DNA of 64,000 nt from Porphyra umbilicalis. Lineage: Eukaryota > Rhodophyta > Bangiophyceae > Bangiales > Bangiaceae. Positions 1 through 10,532 of this stretch are shown here, in pieces; positions within the stretch are counted from its first letter, which is position 1; each line of letters begins with the position of its first letter. The notes under the pieces were generated by a model that ran no database searches, had not been told where the DNA came from, and saw only the letters and a list, made by a program, of their open reading frames with translations. Location of the stretch: assembly GCA_002049455.2 (NCBI GenBank), contig KV919060.1:1-64000 (forward strand), read 5' to 3'. The position numbers and the translations under genes were made by a program.

Positions 1-1
1 C

Positions 2-1930
2 GCTACTCCACCTTCGACGGCGGCAGGCGCGCTCAAAAGGGCGGCGGGCACGGCGTCCACGGCTGCGACCTCGCTGCGGGCATCTAAGGCTTCTGAGGAG
101 GCCGCCATGGAGTGGACTGGGAGCCGGTCGACGTCGACGACGGCCGGCGCTCCAGGGGCGGCCGCCCGCTCCGACTCCATCGCGCACATGACCTGGAGCG
201 CGGGCAACATGGCGGCGGAGGCGGCGAGAGCGCGCGCGGCGGCGGCGGCGGCGGCGGTGGCGCGTCCGCGCGACTCGACGGCGGCCGCCCGCTCCGACTC
301 CATCGCGCACATGACCCGGAGCGCGGGCAACATGGCGGCAGAGGCGGCGAGAGCGCGCGCGGCGGCGGCGGCGGCGGCGGTGGCGCGTCCGCGCGACTAG
401 ACGGCCGCCACAAGTACGACCGGCGGCCGCGGCGCCGAGGCCGCATCCCCCAGCACCTTTGCTGTGCTCAAGTCCAAGTCGCCCGCTGATGCGGCGGCTA
501 TGGCGGCAGCACGAGCGGATGAAGCGGCGGCGGAAGCCACACGCCGCCGTGCTGAAGCCGACGAGGCTCTCGCCAACGCCGAGGCGCAGCGGCGTGCGGC
601 TGAGGTGGCCGCTGCCGCCGCCGCTGACGCCAAAGAACGAGTTGCAGCGGCAGAGCGCCTGGCACACGCCAAGGCCCAGCGCCTCAACGCTGAGAGGAGG
701 GTTTGTACGGGGCGCCACCACTTGACGGACGGGGATGTGTCCAAGGCAGCGGCCGCCGACCTAGCGGCCGCCAAGATGGCGGCCGCGCACACGTCGGCGG
801 CCGCCAACATGGCTGCCGCGAACACGTCGGCGGCCGCCAAGATGGCGGCCGCGCACAAGTCGGCGGCCGCCAAGAGTCATGCGGTTGTCGCGGTCTCCGA
901 CGCTACGCAGCGTCAGGCTGCAGCGGCGGCCGCCCTGGCGGCCGCCACCAAGCGTCACGCAGCCGTGCAGGAGCAGCTCACCCGCGACAAGGCGGCTGTG
1001 GCAAAGGCGGCCGCCGCCCTGGCGGCCACAGCGGAGGGTGCGGACGAGGAGGTCATTGGGGTCGTCGAGCTCGTCGACGACGACGACGGCGTCGTCAACG
1101 GGTCCAGATTGCGGGCGTCGCCAGACACCCACGGCGACAAAGACAAAGGCGGCGACGACAGGCTCGTCGCGGGCAAGGGCGTCGGCGACAAGGGCGACGG
1201 CGACAAGGGAGACGGGGACAAGGGCGAAGGTGACAAGAGCGACGGGGCCAAGGACGTCAGCGACAAGGGCGATGGCGACCATGGGGACGTTGACGAGGGC
1301 GACGGCGACCAGGGGGACGACGCGGCGGCTACGCCGGTCGCGGCGCCATGCCGGCGCAGCGCGCGCGCCGCGGCCGCGATGCGCACCAAGAACGCGGACT
1401 GGCAGGAGCGGCGGCGCACGAGCGAGATGTTCCGCAATGTGGACATGGCCCTCCGTCGGGTGGCCGCCGCCGTCGACGGCAGCCCTGCGACAGCATCCTC
1501 ACCAAGGGCGTCCTCAGCGGCCGCCGCGGCCGACGGTAACTCGGCCGCGGCGGCCGCACCGCTGGCGACATCAGCGGCCGGCGCTTCCAATGGCAACGCG
1601 GCCTCCGCGGCCGCGCTGTCGACGCCCGACCGGGCGGGGCACGGCGCGGCCGCGTCGCACACTGCTGGCGCCGCGTATATGTCGGCGACCGCCACACCCA
1701 ACAGGGAAGCGGCGATTGCGGACGCCGACAAGGACTTGGAAGATGTGGACAGCCTGGATGACGACACGGGGGTGGCATTTGAGGACGACACCCTGTACCT
1801 GGGCACGCCCTCGCCGCCATCGTCTCGCCGCCAGCGCCTCCGCAGTTGTAGCAGCGGGCGCCGGCCGCCTCTACCCCCTCGGCAGACCGCCAGCTCCAGT
1901 TCCGACCCTGATGCAGACGTGACGTTTTGA
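2..1930 (+). pseudogene. Harbinger-associated Ala-rich accessory ORF, copy A (5' end outside window, in-frame TAG)
   Basis: One reading frame is open from the window edge to a TAG at 398-400, then open again to the stop at 1930. The product is extremely Ala-rich: a duplicated 41-residue block, then heptad-like Ala/Glu/Arg segments suggesting a coiled coil, then Ala-Lys-Met-Ala repeats built on GCGGCCGCC. A hydrophobic-acidic patch (VIGVVELVDDDD, about base 1050) resembles a SUMO-interacting motif, and a Gly-Asp-Lys repeat follows (about 1180-1320). It converges on the transposase at 2436-3983, the position held by the accessory Myb-like gene in PIF/Harbinger elements; no trihelix domain is visible here and it may lie off the left edge. 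The TAG falls where the first repeat copy has TCG, so it is a point change. Inference: a degraded or partial accessory gene; function not recognised. Confidence 0.5.
161..406 (+). repeat. Two-copy 123-bp in-frame tandem repeat
   Basis: Copy 1 is 161-283 and copy 2 is 284-406. They differ by few bases, one of which turns TCG into TAG in copy 2. The period is 41 codons, so the reading frame is kept. Each copy includes the palindrome GGCGGCCGCC. Confidence 0.85.
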
Positions 1931-2106
1931 CGACGCCGTGGACCTTGCGTGCGTGACCGTTGTTACTTTGGCCAGCGGGACGTATCTACCGATGGTCGTG
2001 TTCCCTGTTTCTGAGTGTTCTCTTTGCATTTGTGTGCTGGGATGGATTCATACAACTCCCTCCTGGGGACTGGTAGCATAGAATAGCAGCTAGGTAGGTA
2101 CACAAG

Positions 2107-2141
2107 TTTTTTTTTCCAGCCGTACGGCAGGTTTTTTTTTT
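2107..2141 (+). terminator. Paired T-tract/GC hairpin motif 3' of the copy A accessory ORF
   Basis: T9 (2107-2115), a 16-nt GC-rich spacer containing the palindrome GCCGTACGGC, then T10 (2132-2141), about 180 bp after the stop codon at 1930. The same arrangement occurs in inverse orientation after the transposase (2376-2406). The role in 3'-end formation is inferred. Confidence 0.4.
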
Positions 2142-2375
2142 CTTCGACATGCACTCCCGATGACTTCTCCACCAGCTCAGCCGTCGTATCATCTTTTCCT
2201 TGCCAAGTGCCCTTCTGTACTGTGGTCTAGGAAACTGCTCTTTCTGTACTATGGTCTGGGGTCTGGGGACCCGTTGCAGTGTGTCTGGACCACCACAGAA
2301 GGGCGCCATGCCCGTGGTATCTCGCCGGTGTCGTGGTCGTCTGCACTGTGCTGGCGGCCGGCGAAATGGGTGAGG

Positions 2376-2406
2376 AAAAAAAACCCGCAGGGCGGGAGGA
2401 AAAAAA
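2376..2406 (-). terminator. Paired T-tract/GC hairpin motif 3' of transposase A
   Basis: Read on the minus strand: T7, a 16-nt spacer with a CCCGC/GCGGG stem, then T8 followed by CCTCACC. It begins 29 bp after the transposase stop codon. Spacer length equals that of the plus-strand motif at 2107-2141. The role in 3'-end formation is inferred. Confidence 0.4.
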
Positions 2407-2435
2407 CCCTTTATGCAACTCACCCACACGCACCA

Positions 2436-3983
2436 TCATCCCACATAAGGCTGCAGCAGGTCACGACGGTCAGCCCAGATATGCTCAGTGAGGTCGTCGC
2501 GTAACATCTCGTGCTCGTTCTCGTCAAGCGCTTGCACGCGCGCCGCCAGCGAGTGCAGCAGCGTGCCCTCAGCGTTAGCCAATCCTTGTACATGCGCGTG
2601 CATTGCAGGTACGGCGCCAGGAAGCATGCCTGCAGGGGCATCCGCGGCCGCCCCGCCGTCCGCGGCCGCCTCGTCAATAGGACCTTGGTCGTCAGCGGCG
2701 GCCGCCCCACCATCGGCGGCCGCGCCGCCAATAGGCCCTTGGTCGTCGCCGGCGGCCGCCTCGTTCTGGGCGGCCGCTCCGAATAGGCCGCCTTCACCAC
2801 CAGCCACGTGGTCGTCCACGTGATGCGCAGCCGCCATGCGCCTCTGAGCAAGGTACCCATGCTTGTCCTCCCGCACGTTCATGTTGTGCAAAACAGCGAC
2901 GGCCGTGCCCGCCCGCCGCAGCGCGCCGACTGTCTCAAAGCCCGCAGGCCGCATGATGATGCTGAATCTGCATGCGAGCACCGCATAAAGACGCTCCACG
3001 TCCTTCCGCAGCGCCTCTTGTAGCCTGTTGTACGTCAGCTGCTTGCGCGTCGTGGCCTGCGGGTGAGGGGTGGCAAAAAAGGGAAAGCGGGGATAGATAC
3101 CATCAGCAAGGTAATAAAGCAATGTGCGCGTGCGACCGTTGAGGGTAAAGGGCTTGTCTCGGGGCGGCCAAGCCCCCGAGACAATGTTGTGGTACAGCGG
3201 TGACGTCCTGAGGACGTTGATGTCGTTCTGGCTGCCGGCGCAGCCAATGTAGAAGTGGGAGATGTACGTGCTCTCGTTGCAGACCGTCTCGATGACGATG
3301 GTGCGACGGCCCTTGCGGTTTTGGAACTGCCCCGCCAGGGCCGTCGGACAGGCGCGCCACTGCCAATGCGAGCAGTCCATCGACCCGATACAGCCCGGCA
3401 TGCCCCGTGCAGCGTTACGTTGCAGGATGTCGTTGAGCTCGGCGTCATTGGGCGGGCGCAGGTACTCGGGACCAAAGCGCTGGATGATGAAGCGCACAAA
3501 CTTGTCCACCGCCACCGCAATCGTCGAGCGACTCAATCTTACGTACTCGTCACCTCGGTCGTACGCCTGCCCATAAGCGAGGACACGGATTGCAGCGAAC
3601 AACTTCTGCAGCGGGTGTGCCTGCGGTCGCCCGGTCGCATTGATCTGCCGCCGCCACCACGGTCGATTGCGCAGCGCGTCGTAAATCTGCAGGAAGAGGG
3701 CCGTGCTCATCCGAAAGCGAGTACGAAAGTAGCGCTCACCGTACACCGGCGGCCGCCCCGCCCACCGAAAATAGTCCCGCATGATGCTCATCGCCCCGAG
3801 GTCGAAAGCGCGAGCCGCGTTTGGCGCGCGACCGGGCATCGATCCTCCGCGACCACGGCGGCGCCGCGCCCTCAGCACACTGCGACGCAGCGCGCGCGTA
3901 CGGCGGAGAGTGAGGGTCGCGCTTACCGTAAGGATTTCGGCCATGGCGAGGTGGTCCTCGTCGGAGGACGCTTCCGCGTTCAT
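2436..3983 (-). CDS. PIF/Harbinger-type DDE transposase (Plant_tran family), copy A
   Basis: A 515-residue DDE transposase expected to cut and paste the Harbinger element in the nucleus. The start chosen is the ATG at 3983 (MNAEASSDED); the frame stays open upstream only as antisense of a GC-rich minisatellite. The N-terminal part holds MRDYFRWAGRPPVYGE and a helix-turn-helix-like DEYVRLSRSTIAVAV (about 145-160). The catalytic triad is D203 in GSMDCSHWQW, D254 in GSQNDINVL and E330 in RKDVERLYAVL, with LADGIYP between. An Ala-rich linker made of GCGGCCGCC units leads to a conserved tail (LTEHIWADRRDLLQPYVG). No frame break is seen, so this is the copy most likely to be active. The gene converges on the accessory ORF ending at 1930. 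Family assignment is firm; activity is inferred. Confidence 0.9.
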   Translation of the reverse strand: MNAEASSDEDHLAMAEILTVSATLTLRRTRALRRSVLRARRRRGRGGSMPGRAPNAARAFDLGAMSIMRDYFRWAGRPPVYGERYFRTRFRMSTALFLQIYDALRNRPWWRRQINATGRPQAHPLQKLFAAIRVLAYGQAYDRGDEYVRLSRSTIAVAVDKFVRFIIQRFGPEYLRPPNDAELNDILQRNAARGMPGCIGSMDCSHWQWRACPTALAGQFQNRKGRRTIVIETVCNESTYISHFYIGCAGSQNDINVLRTSPLYHNIVSGAWPPRDKPFTLNGRTRTLLYYLADGIYPRFPFFATPHPQATTRKQLTYNRLQEALRKDVERLYAVLACRFSIIMRPAGFETVGALRRAGTAVAVLHNMNVREDKHGYLAQRRMAAAHHVDDHVAGGEGGLFGAAAQNEAAAGDDQGPIGGAAADGGAAAADDQGPIDEAAADGGAAADAPAGMLPGAVPAMHAHVQGLANAEGTLLHSLAARVQALDENEHEMLRDDLTEHIWADRRDLLQPYVG

Positions 3984-4029
3984 TGTCGTTGCAGAGCGAG
4001 GATCTTCACCACGACGGTGGTCGACAGCA

Positions 4030-4640
4030 GTGGAAGAGGACGACGATGGTGGGGGGAGGCGGCAATGATGGCAGAGGCGGCAATGATGGCAGTGGCGGTG
4101 GGCGGGGTGGCGGCGATGACGGCGGTGGCGGTGGGCGGAGGCGAGCGTGGCGGTGGCGGTCAGCGGGGAGGCGGCGATGATGGCAGTGCCGATGGGCGGC
4201 GTGGCAGCAATGACGGTGGTGGCGGTGGGCGGACGCGATTGTGGCGGTGGCGGTAGTTGGGGCGGCGGCGGCGATGACGGCGTTGGCGATGAGCGGGACG
4301 ACGGCGATGACGGCTGTGGCGGTCGGCGGGGGCGATCGTGGCGGTGGCAATCGGCGGGGTGGCAGTGGCGACGGCAGTGGCGGTCGGCGGGGGCGACGGT
4401 GGCGGTGGCGGTGGGCGGGGGCGATGGTGGCGGTGGTGGTCGGCGGGGTGGGGTCGATGCCGGCGGTGGAGGTGGGCGGGGGCGATGGTGGCGGTGGCGG
4501 TGGGCGGGGGCGATGGTGGCGGTGACGGTGGGCGGAGGCGATGGTGGCGATGACGGTCGACGGTGACGATGGTGGCGATTGCGGTGCGTGGGGGCGATGG
4601 TGGTGGTGGCGGCGGGTGAGGGCGATGGCCACGATGGGTG
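4030..4640. repeat. GGCGGT/GGCGAT minisatellite
   Basis: Degenerate tandem array of a roughly 28-bp GGC/GGT-rich unit (for example the spacings 4482, 4510 and 4538 of GCGATGG). It lies just upstream of the transposase A start and opens long artificial frames on both strands. Confidence 0.85.
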
Positions 4641-4679
4641 GCGGTGCAGGTCGGGGCGCGGCTGCGCTGGTGACCCCCC

Positions 4680-4990
4680 AAAAACGACCTCATGGCCACA
4701 CACCACCGACAGGCACCCGCCCAAACGGTGCCTCTGGAGGGGGGGCGGCTGACGACCCGGTCGTCGGGGCGCGGCCGCCCGGACGACCCCCAAAACGACC
4801 TCGCGCTCACACCTCGAACAGGCACCCGACCAAACAGTGCCTCTGGAGGGGGGGGGGCGGGTGGCCCGCCCGTCGCGGCGCGGCCGCCCGGACGACCCCC
4901 CCAAAAACGACCTCGTGCCCACACACAGCAGACAGGTACCCGCGCAAACAGGCCGTTCGGGGGGGTGGGGGCGCAGCGGTGCTCGCAACG
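4680..4990. repeat. About 113-bp tandem repeat, 2.7 copies
   Basis: Units start near 4680, 4794 and 4907 with AAACGACCTC, continue through ACAGGCACCCG..CAAACRGTGCCTCTGGAGGGGG and, in the first two units, end with GGCGCGGCCGCCCGGACGACC. The third unit is partial and more diverged. Confidence 0.8.
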
Positions 4991-7404
4991 GGGTTGTGTC
5001 AGCATCAGCGTCATTTGTCAGCTTGCACTCGAAACTCAAGCTCAGGAGACAATCCCCCGCATGCACGTCATGCGTTTCGCACGAGGCAGCGTCCGACACT
5101 CGACAACCGACTCGCCGTCCACGAATCTCTCCCACGCATCAGCATGATACACGCATAACCAGAGAGACGACCATTGGATACTGGACGGACAGTTGACCGA
5201 AGACACCGCGGCGGTCTGCGCCGCGCAAAGCACCCCTGGAGCGAACAGGCATGCGCTTCCAGATCAGAAAATCTCCCTCCTATCCTCCGTACCGGGACGG
5301 ACGGACGTTTTCACCAGTGTAGGATTCCACGATCGCGGCGCACGATGCATCCAGGCCACATCGCCGATCCTCGCACGGCCCACATTCGACCACCCGATTC
5401 TCCTGCTTTCTCCAGTGTCAGAGACTGCGACCTTCATTTTTGGCATCGCCCGGCCATAATCATGCAATGGACAGGGTCGTGCGGTCCCCTACCCCCCATG
5501 ATCGACGTGCTATTCACTGTCAGACGTGCCAGTGCCTCGATATCGCGGGGTGCCAGCCGGTGCGGCGGTGCGCCATCCGACGCGGCCGCTTGTCGATCAG
5601 CGGCACACGTGGCACCCCCTGCGATCGTCCTTTCACGGCTTCGAGAATGCCTGAGGCCCACATTCGACGCCGAAACGGCCCAACTGGGCTAATCTCAATC
5701 CGAAGCGGCGCCAGACGTCCGGAAAAAGGGCCGTTTTTTCGGACGCAGAGTTGGTATCGGGATTTTTATTCGCTTCATTCAAGATGTACTTACCATGGAA
5801 ATCTAAGTGGCTGGAGGGGCGTTTACGGACCGGACAGCCTCGTACTGTTGGTGGAACGTCATTGCCGGACACGTAGGGCCATGTGAGACACGTTTCTGCA
5901 ACGTGGCGCATATCTTGGTTCGTACCGGTACTGTTGGAACCGCCCTTACCGGTCGTACAGACGATCCGGTATTTCTGAGCTGAACCAAATGATTGGGATT
6001 GGGGGCAGTTGGTCAGGGAGTTGTGTACATCGGTGACGTGGAAATCCTGAGAGACTGTTCAACAAATCTCACAACTTGCCAGTCCCAGCCGCCGGCCTGC
6101 TTTTCTGCCACCCCTGCCCAGCAGCCACGAAGACAGCAGGTATCATACTACCGACATCTTAGCTATGGCGTTGTCTTCACCCCCCCCCCCCCACCTGGGC
6201 GGCCGCCCCGACTCGGCCACGCGAATTGAGCGGCGCCGTCGGAGACGGCAACGCGTTGTCTTGGCGCTTGTGATGGCGCGGTCGAAGCTGGGCCTGCATG
6301 TGCAGGCTCGCGAACGCGATTTGGCGTATGAGCGCCTCATTTGGGCAGACGAAGTAGACTCGCAGCAGCACGGCGTGGACATCCGCCGCAGAATCCTCAA
6401 CAGCCGCGAGCTGCGGCGGCCCGCCCGCCGTGGCCGAGCCAGTAGGAGGAAAGGAGTCAATCGGGGCCGCAACAGCGGCAGCCGCCAACGCGTTCTGGGA
6501 CGCCATCGTTGTTGGCACGCCGGCTGCCTCGCGGGAGGCAGATGAAGACATACTTAGGAGACGTAAACAGCTCGTGGTGAGTGCACGCGGGGGCCAGGGA
6601 TCTACGGGTGGCAGTCGGAGCGCTTCTCTTTTCGAGAAGCGCCGCCGGTGTGCACCTTCCGGAGATCCCGGAATGGAATTCACTCAACAGAAAGCACTCA
6701 AGTTCCTTTTAATTAATTTCATCAAATCAGTGGGGCTCTAAGCCGTATTCTCTATGCGTACCGCGATTCACCTACCCCCATCTTCGATCGCGGGCTCGGT
6801 ATCGGGCCGCTCACACGTTGTCAACGTGGCCAGCTGTGGCCAATGGCTGAGCGAAACCGTATACCGCATACCGCGATACCGGCAAAAGAGCCCGGTGCGG
6901 AACGACCCTAAGACGCCTGACTGACGCCCCATTAGGCAGCCAAAACGCCCTTACGACGCCCAAGTAGCACCCTCAATATTCTCGAAATATGTAAAGTGGC
7001 ACCCATACTATACTCTCATATGTAATGTTTGTATGAAGACTGGGTGCCTGTCCCCAACCAAGGTGCACAGCCGCCACCTGCTGAATCATGTAGACCCCCA
7101 TGAACACTTTCTCTTCGCGACGCCTTTCTGACGCCCTTAACGACGTTCTGAGCAACCCGAATCCTGTGCAACTGATGCACTACACCCTGAAATAGTTTAA
7201 ATGCGTCTCCGACAGCAATTTGTGGTTCCTTGGCCGGCTTGGTTAACCACGCGTGCGGCTGCGTTTGCGATCCTGTCGTCTTCGCGTCGGGCGTTTTCTC
7301 GCCGCGCGACGCTCCGTTCGCCAGTCGCGCGCTTGCCGATACCGACTTGTGGAGAGTGCACTTCTGGCTGAGCATTATTTGTTCCTCTCGCTACCGCTTG
7401 TGCC
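4991..7404. other. Gene-free stretch
   Basis: No protein or RNA gene could be supported. GC content is lower than in the flanking minisatellites, with several short frames on both strands lacking recognisable motifs, a C13 run near 6180 and short TACCGCGAT-type repeats around 6755-6885. It probably includes the outer end of Harbinger copy A, but no terminal inverted repeat was identified. Confidence 0.4.
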
Positions 7405-7947
7405 ATGTCCCGGGCGGCTGTCAACCGGATGGCCGGTCCGATGCTCGTCTTCCTCGGGCTGTCCACCATCGGCGCGTCGGCCATGCTCGTGCCCATCCTA
7501 TCGGCGCGTCGAGCGGGGGGAAGCGTCCAGCGAGGGCCTTTAGCGGATGGCGCAGTGGACGACGGTGCTACCATGGTACGTTGCCTTGTCCTCTCGATGT
7601 CGTCTTTGTTGCGCTGCCGAGGTACTCGGTGGTCCTCCTTCCACCGTGGTGATCTTCTGCTGGCGTTTGTGGTGTGGCGCTTAACAGCTTTTCGTGGACT
7701 ACGTCTGACTCGTTCAGCATGTCTGCTCCATTGCCCTGCGTATCCTCTCCATGTCCTTCCCCTTCATTGCGCGTGTGACTCGAATGCATGCCCCGTGGGT
7801 CCCTCTGGTGCCGTTATCAATTTCCAGGCACACCTGCGGGGACTGGCCATACAGCAGCAGCAGCAGGATGTGGACCAGCGTCGGGGCGTGGAGGGTGTGG
7901 CATCACCGACGGGAGCGGTTCCCGCACTACCTCCCCCACGCTCGTGA
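7405..7947 (+). CDS. Predicted small single-pass membrane protein, two exons
   Basis: Exon 1 is 7405-7575 and exon 2 is 7828-7947, joined in phase 0 across a 252-bp intron with a GTACGT donor and a TTTCCAG acceptor; the product is 96 residues. One hydrophobic segment lies at about residues 11-31 after a short basic N-terminus, a layout common in small mitochondrial inner-membrane proteins. The C-terminal part has a Gln tract and a Pro-rich end. The intron is a multiple of three without stops, so unspliced readthrough is formally possible. The donor matches other introns here, which supports splicing. The family is not recognised. It ends 536 bp before the hydrolase gene on the same strand. 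Confidence 0.45.
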   Translation: MSRAAVNRMAGPMLVFLGLSTIGASAMLVPILSARRAGGSVQRGPLADGAVDDGATMVRCLVLSMSSLLRCRGTRWSSFHRGDLLLAFVVWRLTAFRGLRLTRSACLLHCPAYPLHVLPLHCACDSNACPVGPSGAVINFQAHLRGLAIQQQQQDVDQRRGVEGVASPTGAVPALPPPRS

Positions 7948-8483
7948 GGCAGGGACCGACGACACACGCTTGTCCCCCTTCTCCTGGGGGGGCATTGCCA
8001 AACATCCATAGGATGGCGGAAGCTCCAGTACCTTGTGCGGTGAGCCGGCTGAGCTGGGCTCGTGACTCGACGCGTTTGGCGTGTTTTGCAGAACGACCCG
8101 CTGCTCCGACCCGGTCCCCCTCTTCCTCACCTCCTGCCCCGTCGTGGTGTGCCCTGGGTGGCACTGGCGCTCCTACGAAGGTGTCATAAGGGGTAGGGAG
8201 TGCCTCTCCAGTGGGCTCGTTGCGGCTCTGACTTGAAGGCCGCCACGCCTGCGGACGGTGCCAGCGGTCCAACCCTTTGCCTTGAGCAGGATCAGTGGGC
8301 GTTTTAAATTCAAAGAGCCTTAGCCATCAACCAATCACGGTGCAATGCTTCCCTCACAGCGTTCGTAACGCCTGTGATCGCGCTCGTGGTCCTCTCCTCG
8401 AGGTCCTGGTCTCCTCGAGGTCCGCTCGACGCTCCCAAGTGCGCGGCCCAACTTCACCCCCCCGCCCCCCTCCTCCCTCTGCA

Positions 8484-10058
8484 ATGGCGTTTGTAACGTG
8501 CGCTCCTCTACGGTGCCGAGCTTCAACCTCGAACCCCGGTCCGAGATGCTTCCACTCCCCTCGCCTGCGGCGGCTCTCGGCACGGACTCTGGCCGACAGG
8601 CGGCCGGTCATGGTGTCGCAGACCACTGCCGATGTGCCACCCGCCGTTGTGCTGCTGCCCGGCATGGACGGTACAGCGCTGCTTGCGAGGCAGTTCCGGG
8701 CGGCCTTGGACCCAACGACCTGCCTCGTGGTGCGTTTTGTTTCACGTTTTTTCTTGGCCATTCATGCTGTTCACGCGCTACTTTCTGTAGGGCTGTGTCA
8801 TGGCGCTCTGCGTGCTTGCTTGGTTCCGCCTTTTTTTTTATCAGGTGTTTGCTTTGCACTCGGCTGTGCTTGTACTGACGCGCTAGTCCCACGTCGACCT
8901 CTCTTGCGTGCGTGTCTTCTTCCGTGCTGACTGCTTGGTTGTGCTCGTCGCCGGTGCTTGGTGAATGCCTGACCTCTGTCAAGACAGGAAGCTGCCTACC
9001 CCCCCGATGAGCTGCTGGACACCGTGGAGCTCGGCAAGCGGGTCGTGCCAGCCTTTGCGGCGACAGCCAGGGAAATGCATCCGACCGGCCGCTACGTCCT
9101 TGTCGCCCAGAGCTTTTCCGGTCACGGTACGCGGCGCTCTCTCTCCTTGCTAGCCAGCAGTGTTGCAACAGCACGTCTGCTGTTGCACCAGTGCGTGCCG
9201 CATCGGGAGCGTAGAGACGCTGTGTTGCTCGTCGTGTGGTGCGCTGCTGACATAGACGTCGCTCCGCTCTTGTGTCCCCTTGCATGTCGTACCTTTTCCC
9301 CACGGCAGTGGCCCTGCAGTATGCGGCGACGCGCCCCCCGGGCCTCGCCGGCATTGTGCTGGTCAATGGCTTTACGTCGACGCCCCTGCCGCCGCTGGCG
9401 ACGGCTACCCTGCTCGCCGCGGCGGGCCCGCCCGAGTGGCTCTTCCGCGCGCAGCCGCCGCCCGAGATTGTGGCGCGCGCCCTGCTGGGTGGGGGCAGCG
9501 CAGCCGCCGTCGAGCTGGCCCGAGGTACGTTTTTTCAGGTCGGCAGGAAAAAGGGGCTATGTGGGTTCGCGTCGCTCAGTGAGACCCGCGGGTTTGTGAC
9601 ACTCGTTGCGCGGGAAGCAGCGTTCTTGGAAACCGCGACCTAACACGTGCTGCTCCATGTCGTGCGTGTGTCGGCCGGCTTGCCCCGCGTCTCAACGCCC
9701 CCGCCCGCCGCCCGCCGCCACAGAAGTCCAAGCCGCCGTCGAGACGGTCAGCCCCGCTGTCCTCCGTCACCGCGCCCGGCTGTGTTTGACCGCCGACAGC
9801 GCGGCCGTGTGGGGAGACCGCACCCTCCTCTCCCCCCAGGGGGTGCGGGCGCTCTACCTCGCCGGCGCGACCGACGCGGTCGTTGCCAACACTGCCCACG
9901 CGGCAGAGATGCGGGCGGCGCGGCGGGATTTGGGGTGGGCGCGCGTACCGGGCGCGCCGCACCTAGCGTTGCAGGCGGCGCCCGCCGCGACGGCGCGGGT
10001 CGTCGAAGCGTTTTTGACGTCGGTCGCATCGCCGGCGGCGGTCGGCGGCGCTGCGTAA
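8484..10058 (+). CDS. Alpha/beta hydrolase (serine esterase/lipase-like), probably organelle-targeted, four exons
   Basis: Exons 8484-8729, 8988-9126, 9309-9524 and 9724-10058 give a 311-residue protein. Donors are GTGCGT, GTACGC and GTACGT; all acceptors end in AG and the frame is continuous. The first ~45 residues are rich in Arg and Ser with few acids, as in a plastid or mitochondrial presequence. VVLLPGMDGT (about 57-66) is the oxyanion-hole strand, AQSFSGH carries the nucleophile Ser124, and GAPHLAL supplies the likely catalytic His280; an acid is expected near LTADSAAVWGD. Length and order fit the alpha/beta hydrolase superfamily. The substrate is unknown. Convergent with the gene ending at 10533; a T10 tract at 10403-10412 lies in the 3' region. 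Confidence 0.75.
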
Positions 10059-10532
10059 GCGCCGGCGCGGGTGTGGCGTACCGCCCTGCCGTGGCGGCAA
10101 GTCACGGCACCGCGGCGCACCAGGGAGTTGTCAGGCCGTGTGACCGCGGTGGCGCACGCGGGGACGTCAGCCACGCGCATCGAGGTCGCGTCAATGTCGG
10201 CAGCAGCGTGCCGATTCGTACACGACGACACGTGTGGGGAGTTTCGCGACCGATGTGGGCGGTCGTGGTCACTAGCACGAGCACGGCGAGGTGTGGACCT
10301 CACCATGGCCAACCGCCACCACCTAGGAGCGGCAAGGTGCCGCCTAACCAGAGCACCAAAGGACACACCGGCAACATGTCGGCCAAAGGGTTGCGCTCGC
10401 GTTTTTTTTTGTTGTTGTTTGGTGGTTAGCGCCGGCCACACAACGGACACACCTCGCAGCCAAAGGAAGAAAAAGTTCGTGCACAGCGGCCAGTGGGTGG
10501 GTGGGGGGGGCGCCGCCGCAGCGCCCCCGTGG
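10059..10532. other. Convergent intergenic region
   Basis: Lies between two 3' ends. It contains a T10 tract followed by TTG repeats (10403-10425) and an A-rich patch near 10470. No gene seen. Confidence 0.5.

Noticed and set aside
3984..5135. Extension of transposase A to an 899-residue protein with a long Pro/His/Arg N-terminus
   Set aside because: That part is the antisense of the GGC/GGT minisatellite and the 113-bp repeat; the homologous copies B and C start close to the conserved domain.
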